Below, piece after piece: positions 45,661 through 53,880 of a stretch of DNA of 64,000 bases (positions are counted from its first letter, which is position 1; each line of letters begins with the position of its first letter). Source of the DNA: Vitellaria paradoxa (lineage: Eukaryota > Streptophyta > Magnoliopsida > Ericales > Sapotaceae). Both the position numbers and the translations under genes were made by a program. Location of the stretch: assembly GCA_019916065.1 (NCBI GenBank), contig CM034244.1, positions 31,961,933-32,025,932 of the forward strand, written 5' to 3'. The notes under the pieces were generated by a model. It was not told the origin of the DNA. It did not search any database and saw only the letters and a list, made by a program, of their open reading frames with translations.

Positions 45661-45989
45661 GGCTGTATAAGAAACAAAATTAGAAATAAAATGAGAGATG
45701 CAAGTGCGTGTACCTTTCTGAAAGGCAATAGAAAGATCAAGATTACTAAGTTTTGGCTCAGGAGCAGGATCTGAAGACAGAATTAGAGAAGATGAAGTGC
45801 TTGAAACATCAGGGAAAAATTCTGTAACCGCCTGCCGTCTGGTATAAACCTACGAATCAGGACAAGAAAGACAAAAAAGAGAAATCACAGGTAAAGGAAA
45901 ACTCTCATTCAAATCAGATAAAAATGAAGTACCAAAAAAGAAAGAAGTATTCTCAAAAAATGAGACATCAACGCACACATAATATTGAT

Positions 45990-47396
45990 GAAGAGTCGAT
46001 TTGTAACATTGACATGCTTTTTGTAATCGAGAATATCCCAAAAAGACACACACTTAAGAGCACAGGGATCAAGCTTGTCAGTACCACTGTCAAGTTGATG
46101 AACAAAAGTAACACACCCAAAGATACGTGGAGGAAGGGAAAACGGTGGTGTTTTGGGAAATAACATAGAATAAGGAGAACGATCTTGTAAAATAGAAGAT
46201 GACATTCTATTAATTAAATAGCATCTATGAAGCACGGATATGGATACGAGAGAAGGTACAGGTGCGGGTGCGGGATACAACAATTTTCAAAAAATAAGGA
46301 TACGGGTACGGCAAAGATACGACAAAAAAATAAAATAAAATATATTTTTTATTTAAAATTATTTTGAAGATAGCATGTATATACGACTAAACATTTTATA
46401 AATAACAATTATATAGTTTGAAAAATACCATTCAATCCATAAATTAACATCATTCATACTCAAAACTACTAACATCATTCATACACAAAACACAAATATA
46501 ACAAAAAGTATCAAATACAATTTCATACATCCCAAAACAAAAATAGTTTTTTCATTTCCTAAATTTTAGTTAGATCAAACTTCAATCATATCAATCTATT
46601 TTAGTTAATTATAGTATGGCCCCTACTAAAATTTTATCATATCAATTGTACCCCCAAAAAGGTTTAAAATATTACATTTTGGACCCCCGCCGTATCCTCG
46701 CCGTATCCTTCCCGTATCCTAACCGTATCTCACCCGTATCCTAACTGTATCCTATGCAAAACTTAAAATAAAAAATTAGGATACGCCACGTGTCGTATCC
46801 GATACGTATCCAGCCGTATCCTAGCCGTATCCGTATCCCCGAAGTATCCGATACAAGTGCGGCGCGCAATTTGAAGTATCCGTGCTTCATAAAATAGCAT
46901 GCAGTAAGCATAGCATCCCCCCAAAAACCCTTTGGAACCTTCATGTGAAACATCAGACAAACGAGCTGTTTCAACAAGATGTAAGCTCTTTCTTCCTGCA
47001 ACTCCATTTTGCTGTGGAATACGAGAACAAGAAGACTGATGAAGCATGCCATATAAGGTCATAAAATCAATGAAAGGTTTTGAAAAATATTCTTTGGCAT
47101 TGTCAACTGCGAAGAATTCTAATGGATACATCAAATTGAGTTTAAATTTCAGCATAAAAAGATTGAAAGAGAGATAATAACTCAGAACGATCTTTCATTA
47201 AATAAACCAATGTAAATCTAGAGTAATCATCAATAAAAGTAACAAAATACTTAAAACCTAATTTTGAAATGACACAACTCAGTCCCCATACATCAGAATG
47301 AACCAAATAAAAAGGACTTGAAATCCGATTATTGACTCTGGGACTGAAAGAAGCACGGTGATGCTTTCTTAACTAACAAGACTCACAATTCAAAGA
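45990..47396 (-). pseudogene. copia integrase domain, interrupted
   Basis: The core shows 'VDNAKEYFSKPFIDF' and 'GMLHQSSCSRIPQQNGVAGR' (about 47105-46990). In copia integrases the residue after NGVA is normally the catalytic Glu; here the codon is GGA (Gly). The downstream part ('YLINRMSSSILQDRSPYSM', 'RIFGCVTFVHQLD', 'GTDKLDPCALKCVSF') resumes at about 46215 after the 667-bp insertion at 46225-46891. Frames shift within the domain. It cannot encode an active enzyme. Confidence 0.85.
46225..46891. mobile_element. Mutator-type non-autonomous element in the copia integrase, 667 bp
   Basis: The ends are inverted repeats, CTATGAAGCACGGATA on the left and the complement TATGAAGCACGGATA on the right. 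They are flanked by a perfect 9-bp duplication 'aaatagcat' (46216-46224 and 46892-46900). The interrupted integrase text continues across the site, which proves insertion. The right sub-terminal region (46685-46860) is packed with 'ccgtatcc' words, about a dozen in direct orientation, and the left has 'ggatacg' words in the inverse orientation. The 9-bp duplication and sub-terminal repeats fit a Mutator-like MITE. It has no coding frame. Confidence 0.88.
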
Positions 47397-47890
47397 CTAA
47401 AGTTGACTCAAACCGGAAACCATAGATTTCAACTTATCAAAAGATTGGCGACCAAGACAACAATGAACTTCAGTGGGATAAACGACTATAGAACAGGTGG
47501 TAGATGGTAGTGCAGATGAATCAGCTAGATAATAAAGTCCCTGAGCTTCATGCCCTTCTCCAATCTTCTTCTGTGTCTTCAAATCCTGAATAATCACATA
47601 ATCAGGAAAGAAAATCAATGAACAATTCAATTGTCTAGTGAGTTACTAAAACACAGAAGATTGAAAGGCAGGGATGGAATATACAAAACAGAGGATAAGG
47701 GTAAAGTAGAAGATGGACAAGTTTTACCAATACCCTTGACTGGATTAGATGAACCATTAGCTGTAGTAACACTAGAGATGAGGGAACACTAAATATTAAA
47801 AAACAATAAAGAAATACTAGACATATGATCTGAAACACCAGAATCAGTGACCCAAGATGTATGAGAAGATGAAGACACACAAGAAATGGA
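47397..47890 (-). pseudogene. copia protease and pre-integrase region
   Basis: The protease site reads 'SWVTDSGVSDHM' (about 47860-47825) where the family usually has DSGAS. It is followed by 'VKGIGKTCPSSTLPLSSVLY' (47745-47690) and 'PDYVIIQDLKTQKKIGEG' (47600-47555), then 'LGRQSFDKLKSM' (47450-47415) of the GAG-pre-integrase region. A stop splits it near 47790. Confidence 0.8.
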
Positions 47891-48029
47891 ATTACCTTGA
47901 TGGGCTAAAGAGGTCATAAGAAGAGATGCCTAATAAGCTATTTAATACTGGAGAAATTTGGCATATTCTTCTCCTTAAAGAGTCACAGTTGACGATTCAC
48001 TTGTACTAGACTTATCTGTAGAGACAGAA

Positions 48030-48825
48030 GCATCAGATGAGACTGCATGAACCATATACGTTGGCTTTCCATAAAGATCCCAGCAAGTTTTTCAAACATG
48101 GCCAACACGACCACAATTAGTACATTTAGGTCTTGTACCACGACCACGACCTCCACGAGTCCCACGATCACCAGACTGAGACAAGGTCTGGTAGCTAAAA
48201 TTTTTGCCATCTGAAGGTATCTGACTGATTAGGGTAAATTGTGTAGCATCAATAGTGGTGGATGAATTTCTAGAAGCGGCTCTCATAACTCGAAAATGAG
48301 TTTCTGTAAATGAGGATAGAGAAGCTCCACTAAGTATTTGGGCTTTAACGGGCTCAAACTTAGAATCTAACCCAGCAAGGAAACGGAATACAACCATCTG
48401 TTCCCATTGCTTCTGCATCATATTAATGTCTGTTGATAATGGTTGTAGAGAATTTAACTCCTCGTGAACACACTTTAAAGAGGAGAAGTATTCAGTAATT
48501 GGTCTGCAGAACTGTTGAAGTTGAAAGAACTTCAATGACAAATCATACATGCGAGTGAGATCACTAGAGAATAATAAACGAACATATTTCCATATCTCCT
48601 TCCATGTGTCAAAATGAGTGCACATGTCAGCGATGTTAGGTTCTATGCAGTTCCATAAAAGGCTAACCAGATGTGCATCTTCTTAGATCCAAGCATCATA
48701 CTTAGAATCAATTTTAGAAGGTCCAGACTCAATCAAATGCTTCTGCTTGCCATACCCAGTTAATACATTTTTTATTGCCATGGACCATTGAACGTAATTC
48801 GTTCCATTCAATTTCCTTGTTAACT
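48030..48825 (-). pseudogene. copia gag with CCHC zinc knuckle
   Basis: Minus-strand text 'KLNGTNYVQWSMAIKNVLTG' (48815-48755) opens the Gag. It is followed by 'SKYDAWI', a stop, and a run without stops from 48625 containing 'CTHFDTWKEIWKYVRLLFSS', 'FKPVKAQIL'-like text and 'RGGRGRGTRPKCTNCGRVGH'. The zinc knuckle CX2CX4HX4C is complete in spacing (CTNC...GH....C), but a stop codon lies between His and the last Cys (about 48095). Confidence 0.85.
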
Positions 48826-49307
48826 ATTGAGGCATAGGGATGAAATTACCAATCATCTTTTGTTCAATGAATATCTCAAAAGCATGCACTAGGACACTAA
48901 CAGTTAGAGGTGAAGAGAAAAGTTGTCTGATCAGTGAATGAACAGTACTGGAGTAGTCGCCAGAAAGTGGAGAGAATACCGCAAAGAAGACCGAAAGTTC
49001 AACGAGGCTTCACATGCCCACACGCATGGCTTTGATAGAGGCACGTGAGACCCACAAGCAAATGGACAGACAGCGCGTAACAGCGCGTGAACGTTGTTCC
49101 AGTGACGTCATTCCTCCGACAGCACTCACCTCTCTCTGACGACTTCATAGAGCAAAAAAGTCTGTTGAAATAGGGACTTGTGATGGACTTATGCTTGATA
49201 GGAATGAAAGCTCTACCTCCAACGATGCCAAACGTTGACAAACCAAAGAGAGTTCCTGAGAATCTGTATTTAGGTTCTCATGACACAAACAGGAACAAAA
49301 GATTGAC
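48626..49307 (-). other. copia 5' leader
   Basis: Untranslated leader between the primer-binding site and gag. It contains a GC-richer stretch at 48990-49150 with open frames on the minus strand that match no Gag motif; they are best read as leader, not protein. Confidence 0.5.
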
Positions 49308-49319
49308 ACTCTGATACCA
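49308..49319 (-). other. copia primer-binding site for initiator tRNA-Met
   Basis: On the minus strand the sequence TGGTATCAGAGT directly follows the 5' LTR. TGGTATCAGAGC is the usual plant copia site, complementary to the 3' end of initiator tRNA-Met; only the last base differs here. It fixes the orientation of the element and the inner edge of the 5' LTR. Confidence 0.92.
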
Positions 49320-49477
49320 TGTTATGAGACTGGTTTTACTAGAAAAGAATTCCACACACCCAACTAGGTACTTGTGTATATATTTATATATGCACAAAAT
49401 AACTATTCGAATACACGGGTGATTATTCACATTTTCTAAAATCTAGACACATTTCCTACTATTAATGCACATTAAGT
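49320..49477 (-). repeat. copia 5' LTR (about 156-158 bp)
   Basis: Matches the 3' LTR over its length and ends CTCATAACA on the minus strand next to the primer-binding site. Its outer end has lost the canonical TG start (gtcattaa-type end at 49471-49477), so the boundary is accurate to two bases. Confidence 0.88.
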
Positions 49478-49540
49478 CAAGCCCTAAAATTGGATTTCGT
49501 CACAAACTTAGGTTGCAATTTGTAATTCACCTAAAATTAT

Positions 49541-50692
49541 TTTCAGTTTCCAAGATTTTTTTAAATTACAAATTCACTTCATTAATTCAATATGTTTTTA
49601 CACGAAACTACAATCACAGCTAAAATTTGAAATCTTGATCTTCTTCAACCCTCAAAAAGGACCATAAAGGATTTCAGCTCTCAGTATTAGGATTTCAATC
49701 ATGCATGTTTCTCTAGAACTGAAGTGATTTACATTCAAATAATTTTCACTTTCCCTCAAAAGTAATATTGTTCAGGATCAAAGTAGCTCAAATATCGTTG
49801 CGGGATTTCCTCTAATCCTACCCCTGAAATATACTCCAATAGATCAAAATCCTACATGTCATTTAGACATAAGAAGACAAAACTTAGACCTTTCTGCAAT
49901 CATATTAGATGCCAGCAAATGGGGTCCAAAGCATCAGCAGGTCAAACATTTCCCTGATGCAGGCATAAACCCTGTTATCTAAAACATAAAGCATTAACAA
50001 GAAAATAGCCTAGATCCTTAAACTACCAGAATATTAATAAATTCCCTCTCCCAATGAAAAGACTATTGGGTTGCTTGAAATGTTTGGATTTGGATCCTGT
50101 TTTTATATTCCTTCATAGGCTACATGGGAGATCTCCCTATTAAGCCCTTTTGTAACTATTGTTTCTCTTGAAACAAAAGGAAACGCAGTGCATGAGCTCC
50201 TACAATTACCTTCTCTTGATAAGAAACAAAATCTAGTTGTGGGAATTTCATATCAAGAGGATCATTCGGTATTCCCAGATGAAATGAAATTACAATAACT
50301 GCAAGCAGTCTCCAAGGTATCAGATTGAAAATGGTCAAGGGGAAGCAGGGTGATGAATAAATATCATGTAAATGTCTTTTTCACAGGATTGTACATGCAT
50401 ACAGGCACACGTGCAAGGAGAACTAGTCCACCAAAGGTCTAAACCACCAATATCTAGGAGACAAATGGTCAAAGAACTAGTCTACTGCTTTCCCCATTAA
50501 CCATAATGTTACCCCATATAGAGTGACAGATTAGCAATTCCTGTCATCCGTATCAATCTCCATGCCTTTTAACCCGTCACATTCTCAGAGGTAACAGAGG
50601 CATGTGGTAACACCTATAAAAGAAGGAACACACCGGAGAAGGGTAGAAACTCACTCTGAACTTGACCAGTAATTACTCTAATCATTTTTTTG
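49541..50692. other. intergenic region downstream of the PPR gene; coding-like snatches
   Basis: On the minus strand two coding-like snatches with nearby splice-like motifs are visible: 'VYACIREMFDLLMLWTPFAG' (about 49978-49917, after ACAG) and 'FHLGIPNDPLDMKFPQLDF' (about 50285-50229, ending at AAG / GTAATT). I do not recognise either. They may belong with the exon-like pieces at 51076-51186 and 42451-42514. No complete gene can be drawn. Confidence 0.3.
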
Positions 50693-50920
50693 GGGTTTAT
50701 TTTGGGAAGAAAAAAAGCTAGTTCCTTAGTAGCTTGCTACTAGCTAGCGAAAAAAGCTAACTTTTTAACTTTTGTTAAATTAACATTTTTGCTCTTCATG
50801 GTTTAAAAAAAGTTTAAAATGTAAGAGGGTAAATTTGGTTATTTTAAAAAAAAAAAAAAGCCAAAAAGCTGAATAACCAGAAGCTGAAAAGCTAAATAGG
50901 CTTCCCAAACGAAGCCTTAT
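50693..50920. mobile_element. MITE with TTTGGGAAG termini
   Basis: 'gggtttattttgggaag' on the left and the complement 'aaggcttcgtttgggaagcc' of the right end are inverted repeats. The interior holds 'agctagttcc', 'ctagctagcg' and 'aaaagctaa' words, and the right half 'agctgaataaccagaagctg'. A degraded relative lies at 12955-13130. Confidence 0.6.
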
Positions 50921-51075
50921 TCTTCCATCGCTCTTGCTAAGTTAGGGATTGGGGTGCCACTAGCAAACCAAACAGCCAATACTGGCATTATTTTGCAGAG
51001 AAAATATATTACCCGTGGTCCCATGAGCAATATAAACTAGATTTTTGGGGACAATAATCAAGCAGAACCACATAC

Positions 51076-51186
51076 CTCAGTGGTGATCACAAAATCATAT
51101 TGCCTTCTGTATTCAATCTTGTACCTCACATGATTACATGGCTGTATGAATGCCCTTTTATGAGAATCAATCTTCTCCCAAATCGC
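51076..51186 (-). CDS. probable internal exon of an unidentified gene
   Basis: A 111-nt (37-codon) open stretch on the minus strand is bounded by a good acceptor (GGTACAG before 51186) and a strong donor (GAG / GTATGTGG after 51076), phase 0 at both sides. It includes 'AIWEKIDSHKRAFIQPC' and 'VRYKIEYRRQYDFVITTE'. The other two frames are closed or poor. It lies 400 bp downstream of the PPR stop on the same strand, so it could be an exon of the next gene or of a spliced 3' extension. I do not recognise the protein family. Confidence 0.45.
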
Positions 51187-51583
51187 CTGTACCATATCAC
51201 TATATGCCAAACTTCAGTAATATTGTTTCAAAACATTAAATTGAAAAGGTAAAACTTGTCTAAAATGGAAGTAGTATATCTCAATCACATGTATAAAAAG
51301 TAAGCAATGAGCAGATGAAATTAATTCAATCCTACAGTTTTCGTGTTTTCAGAATAAACAAAAGGAATAAATGAAGAAAGATTCAAACACTGGAATATGT
51401 GGTTTTACAAGATCATTTTTTAACAGAAAACTTACGACCATAAATCCCACCTTATGAGTCAAGCAACTGAAAGATGTTCATATGCCATGACCACAGCAGC
51501 TGCAGTACGGAAGCAATTAAAATGTGTCAACAGGCACAATTCAGCGTGCTAGCTAGCGTGTAATGGCCACGACAGTGAAGCAA

Positions 51584-53791
51584 CTAAAATTTATCATCAG
51601 GCACAAAACCCCTCTGCAGCATTTCATCGTGGAAACGAAATGCTTCCTTCAAATTGTCTTGCGTGACATATCCATTTATCAATGATATATATGTGGATCT
51701 ATCAGGGTTCACTTTTCTCTCAATCATCTTCTTGTATACCAGATTGGCTTCTTGCATTCTACCTTCTCGACAGAAACCATTCAGAATCACATTATACGTA
51801 ACAACATCAGGAAGTAGTCCTTGATTTTCCATTTTATGAACAAATTCAAGTGCTTTGTCCACATTATCTTCTTTTATAAATCCATTTATAAGGGTGTTAT
51901 ATGTAATGCAATCAGGAATAACTCCTTTGGTAGTCATATTCTTCAAAAACTTGTACGCCTTTGCTGCATCACCAGACCGGCAATAGCCTTTTATAATGGT
52001 GTTGCAAATCACAACCGTGGGCTGAATACCTTTTCCAACCATCTCATCCCATAATCTGAATGCCTCGGATACATTTCCCTTACCGCAAAATCCATTAATT
52101 AGAATGCTGTATGTAATGTGATTAGGAAAAATGTTCCTGGAAATCATGTCGCTCCATAATTCATTGGCTCTGTTCATTTTACCTTCCTTGCAAAACCCAT
52201 CAATCAAAGTATTATATGTTACAACATCGGGCTTGAGACTCTTCTGAAGCATTGACCCAAACAAGCTTAGGGCTTTGTTGATATTGCCATCCTTACAGTA
52301 TCCATGTATAAGCGTGGTGAAAGTGCAAAAATCAGGGTATACACCCCTCTCCACCATTTCATTGAAAAGTTGCTCAGCGTCAGAGAGCATCTTCTCTTTG
52401 CACAACCCATTCAATATAGTATTGTAAGTTACAACATCCATAAAGCAACCCTGCTCCAGCATTTCATCTCGCATCTTCAAAGCTTCTGACATGATTCCGT
52501 TTCTACAAAATCCTCCAATAAGAATAGTATAAATCACATTGTCTGGCACCAGGCCAACACTCTTCATATCCTTAAAATATGCCAATGCCCGATCAAGATG
52601 CCCATTCCTTGAAAACAATCCGACGATCGAACTATAGCTGACTAAATCAGGAACAACACCTCTATCCAACATTTCATCAAAAATTCCTTCAGCATCCAAT
52701 ATATTATCATTCCTACAAGACTCAACAAGCAGTGTGTTATAAGTGGTAGCATCAGGACATAGCCCAATCTGCAATATTTCAGCCAAAACTTCCTTTGCTC
52801 TAGTGTATTTCCCATTCTTACATAAACCATTTATTATCACATTATAAGTGAAAAGGCATGGCTTCAAACCCTTACTCGACATCGAATTCATCAACTCAAA
52901 AGCTTCTTCTAGTAGCCCTTCACGACAGTACGCGTTAATCAAAGTATTATACGTCACAATATCCGCAAAAATCCCTTTCTCTTCCATCTCAGAGAGGAAC
53001 AATTTTGCCTTTTCAATTCTCCGATCCTTGCAAAACGCATTAACCATGATGTTTACAGTATAAACATTCACTTCAATCCCACTTCTAACAATTTCCCCAT
53101 AAACTTCCCATGCCAAATCCACCCACTCAACCTTGACAAGACCTCCAAGAAGACTATTACAAGCATTTAAAGGAACACAAAATCCCCTACTTTTTAATAC
53201 CCTAAAAGCCTCCACAGCTTCCCTCAGCTTCCTAGCTTGCACGTAAGTCCTAATTAACAGATCAAAAACAAGCGGATTTGACCCACAACCTTGATAAGTC
53301 GAAACTAACGAATCAACAATCTCAGCCCGCGAAGCACCACTCTTTCGAACAATCCGAAGAATCAAAACCTGAGCATCGGACACCCTCCGATTCCTCACCA
53401 GTATGTGAATCGCTGCACTCAGCGAACGCAACGAGTGCTTAAAACTCGGATGATGAGAAGCAATCAGGTCGAGGAATCTCGAACCCAGTTGCAAATTCTC
53501 TCGGCATCGAAACAGAACATCAACGACAACAGAGGGGTTCAATTGAAAAAGAGAGGTATTAGAAGAATTGAGCTTGCCTTGCTTTAGAATCCACAGAATC
53601 TTCTCCACCATGAAGGACTCCGACACGGATACGGGTCTTAGTGAATCTGGTAATTCATTTGATAAGTGGCTTTGTATTGAGGGAATTTCCAGGGTTTGGA
53701 TGGTTCTGATGAATTGGCAAGTCTTGGGGCTAGGTTTTGGAACAGAAGCACCGAGAGGGGTTGTTTGATAGAGTAGCCGTTGTGTTGCCAT
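51584..53791 (-). CDS. P-class pentatricopeptide repeat protein, 16 PPR motifs
   Basis: The intronless gene encodes a 735-aa PPR protein, a sequence-specific RNA-binding factor that in this family acts in mitochondria or plastids on RNA stability, splicing or translation. The region from about residue 180 to the end is a continuous run of 16 P-type repeats of 35 aa, each starting like 'TYNTLINAYC', 'TYNVIINGLC', 'TYNTLIDGFC' or 'TYISLINGYV'. No E, DYW or SMR domain follows, so RNA editing or cleavage is not expected. The N-terminal 60 residues lack acidic patches and are rich in Ser, Thr and Pro, as in an organellar transit peptide. Start: ATG at 53789-53791 giving MATQRLLYQ; stop TAG at 51584-51586, just after the last repeat (...FVPDDKF). 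It resembles the Arabidopsis At5g01110-type protein as far as I recall. The frame is fully open. Confidence 0.95.
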   Translation of the reverse strand: MATQRLLYQTTPLGASVPKPSPKTCQFIRTIQTLEIPSIQSHLSNELPDSLRPVSVSESFMVEKILWILKQGKLNSSNTSLFQLNPSVVVDVLFRCRENLQLGSRFLDLIASHHPSFKHSLRSLSAAIHILVRNRRVSDAQVLILRIVRKSGASRAEIVDSLVSTYQGCGSNPLVFDLLIRTYVQARKLREAVEAFRVLKSRGFCVPLNACNSLLGGLVKVEWVDLAWEVYGEIVRSGIEVNVYTVNIMVNAFCKDRRIEKAKLFLSEMEEKGIFADIVTYNTLINAYCREGLLEEAFELMNSMSSKGLKPCLFTYNVIINGLCKNGKYTRAKEVLAEILQIGLCPDATTYNTLLVESCRNDNILDAEGIFDEMLDRGVVPDLVSYSSIVGLFSRNGHLDRALAYFKDMKSVGLVPDNVIYTILIGGFCRNGIMSEALKMRDEMLEQGCFMDVVTYNTILNGLCKEKMLSDAEQLFNEMVERGVYPDFCTFTTLIHGYCKDGNINKALSLFGSMLQKSLKPDVVTYNTLIDGFCKEGKMNRANELWSDMISRNIFPNHITYSILINGFCGKGNVSEAFRLWDEMVGKGIQPTVVICNTIIKGYCRSGDAAKAYKFLKNMTTKGVIPDCITYNTLINGFIKEDNVDKALEFVHKMENQGLLPDVVTYNVILNGFCREGRMQEANLVYKKMIERKVNPDRSTYISLINGYVTQDNLKEAFRFHDEMLQRGFVPDDKF

Positions 53792-53880
53792 TGCCAAATG
53801 GCTGTTCCGGCTCTTCCTCGGTGATCGGAGCGGGAGAGAAGGATGATAAATAAATGTGTCCCTCCTTTTGCGAGTTAACA
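53792..53880 (-). promoter_or_regulatory. short PPR 5' flank before a transposon
   Basis: Only about 90 bp separate the PPR ATG from the terminal repeat of the element at 53881-55826. No clear TATA box was seen here, so the promoter either lies within this short stretch or draws on the transposon terminal repeat. Confidence 0.45.

Larger units (their letters stand above)
43770..49477 (-). mobile_element. Ty1/copia LTR retrotransposon, decayed, with two nested elements
   Basis: The full layout on the minus strand is 5' LTR (49320-49477), primer-binding site (49308-49319), gag, protease, integrase, reverse transcriptase, RNase H, polypurine tract (about 43925-43934) and 3' LTR (43770-43924). 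Domain order PR-IN-RT-RH is that of copia. Stops and frameshifts occur throughout, and two later elements interrupt it (44339-44487 and 46225-46891). The two LTRs differ at roughly 18-20 positions plus a small gap, so the insertion is old. No 5-bp target duplication could be recognised at the outer edges (gctat / caagc). Confidence 0.93.
43515..49531. mobile_element. outer Mutator-type MITE split by the copia element
   Basis: The left arm starts 'gagtaaattactgtttgcaa' (43515) and the complement of the right arm starts 'ggtgaattacaaattgcaac' (ending at 49531), an imperfect inverted repeat. The flanks 'taaaatgtt' (43506-43514) and 'taaaattat' (49532-49540) agree at 7 of 9 positions, as expected for a decayed 9-bp duplication. 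The arms are 43515-43769 and about 49478-49531; everything between is the younger copia insertion. Classification as Mutator-type rests on the 9-bp flank and on GRGTAAATTAC-type ends like those of the Pack-MULE at 53.9 kb. Confidence 0.5.

Noticed and set aside
46763..47155. Integrase frame that appears to continue into the GTATCC array
   Set aside because: The tail past 46900 comes from the nested Mutator-type element and is not part of the retroelement protein.
49000..49240. 80-codon frame in the copia leader
   Set aside because: It lies between the primer-binding site and gag, has no Gag motif, and is best explained as untranslated leader.
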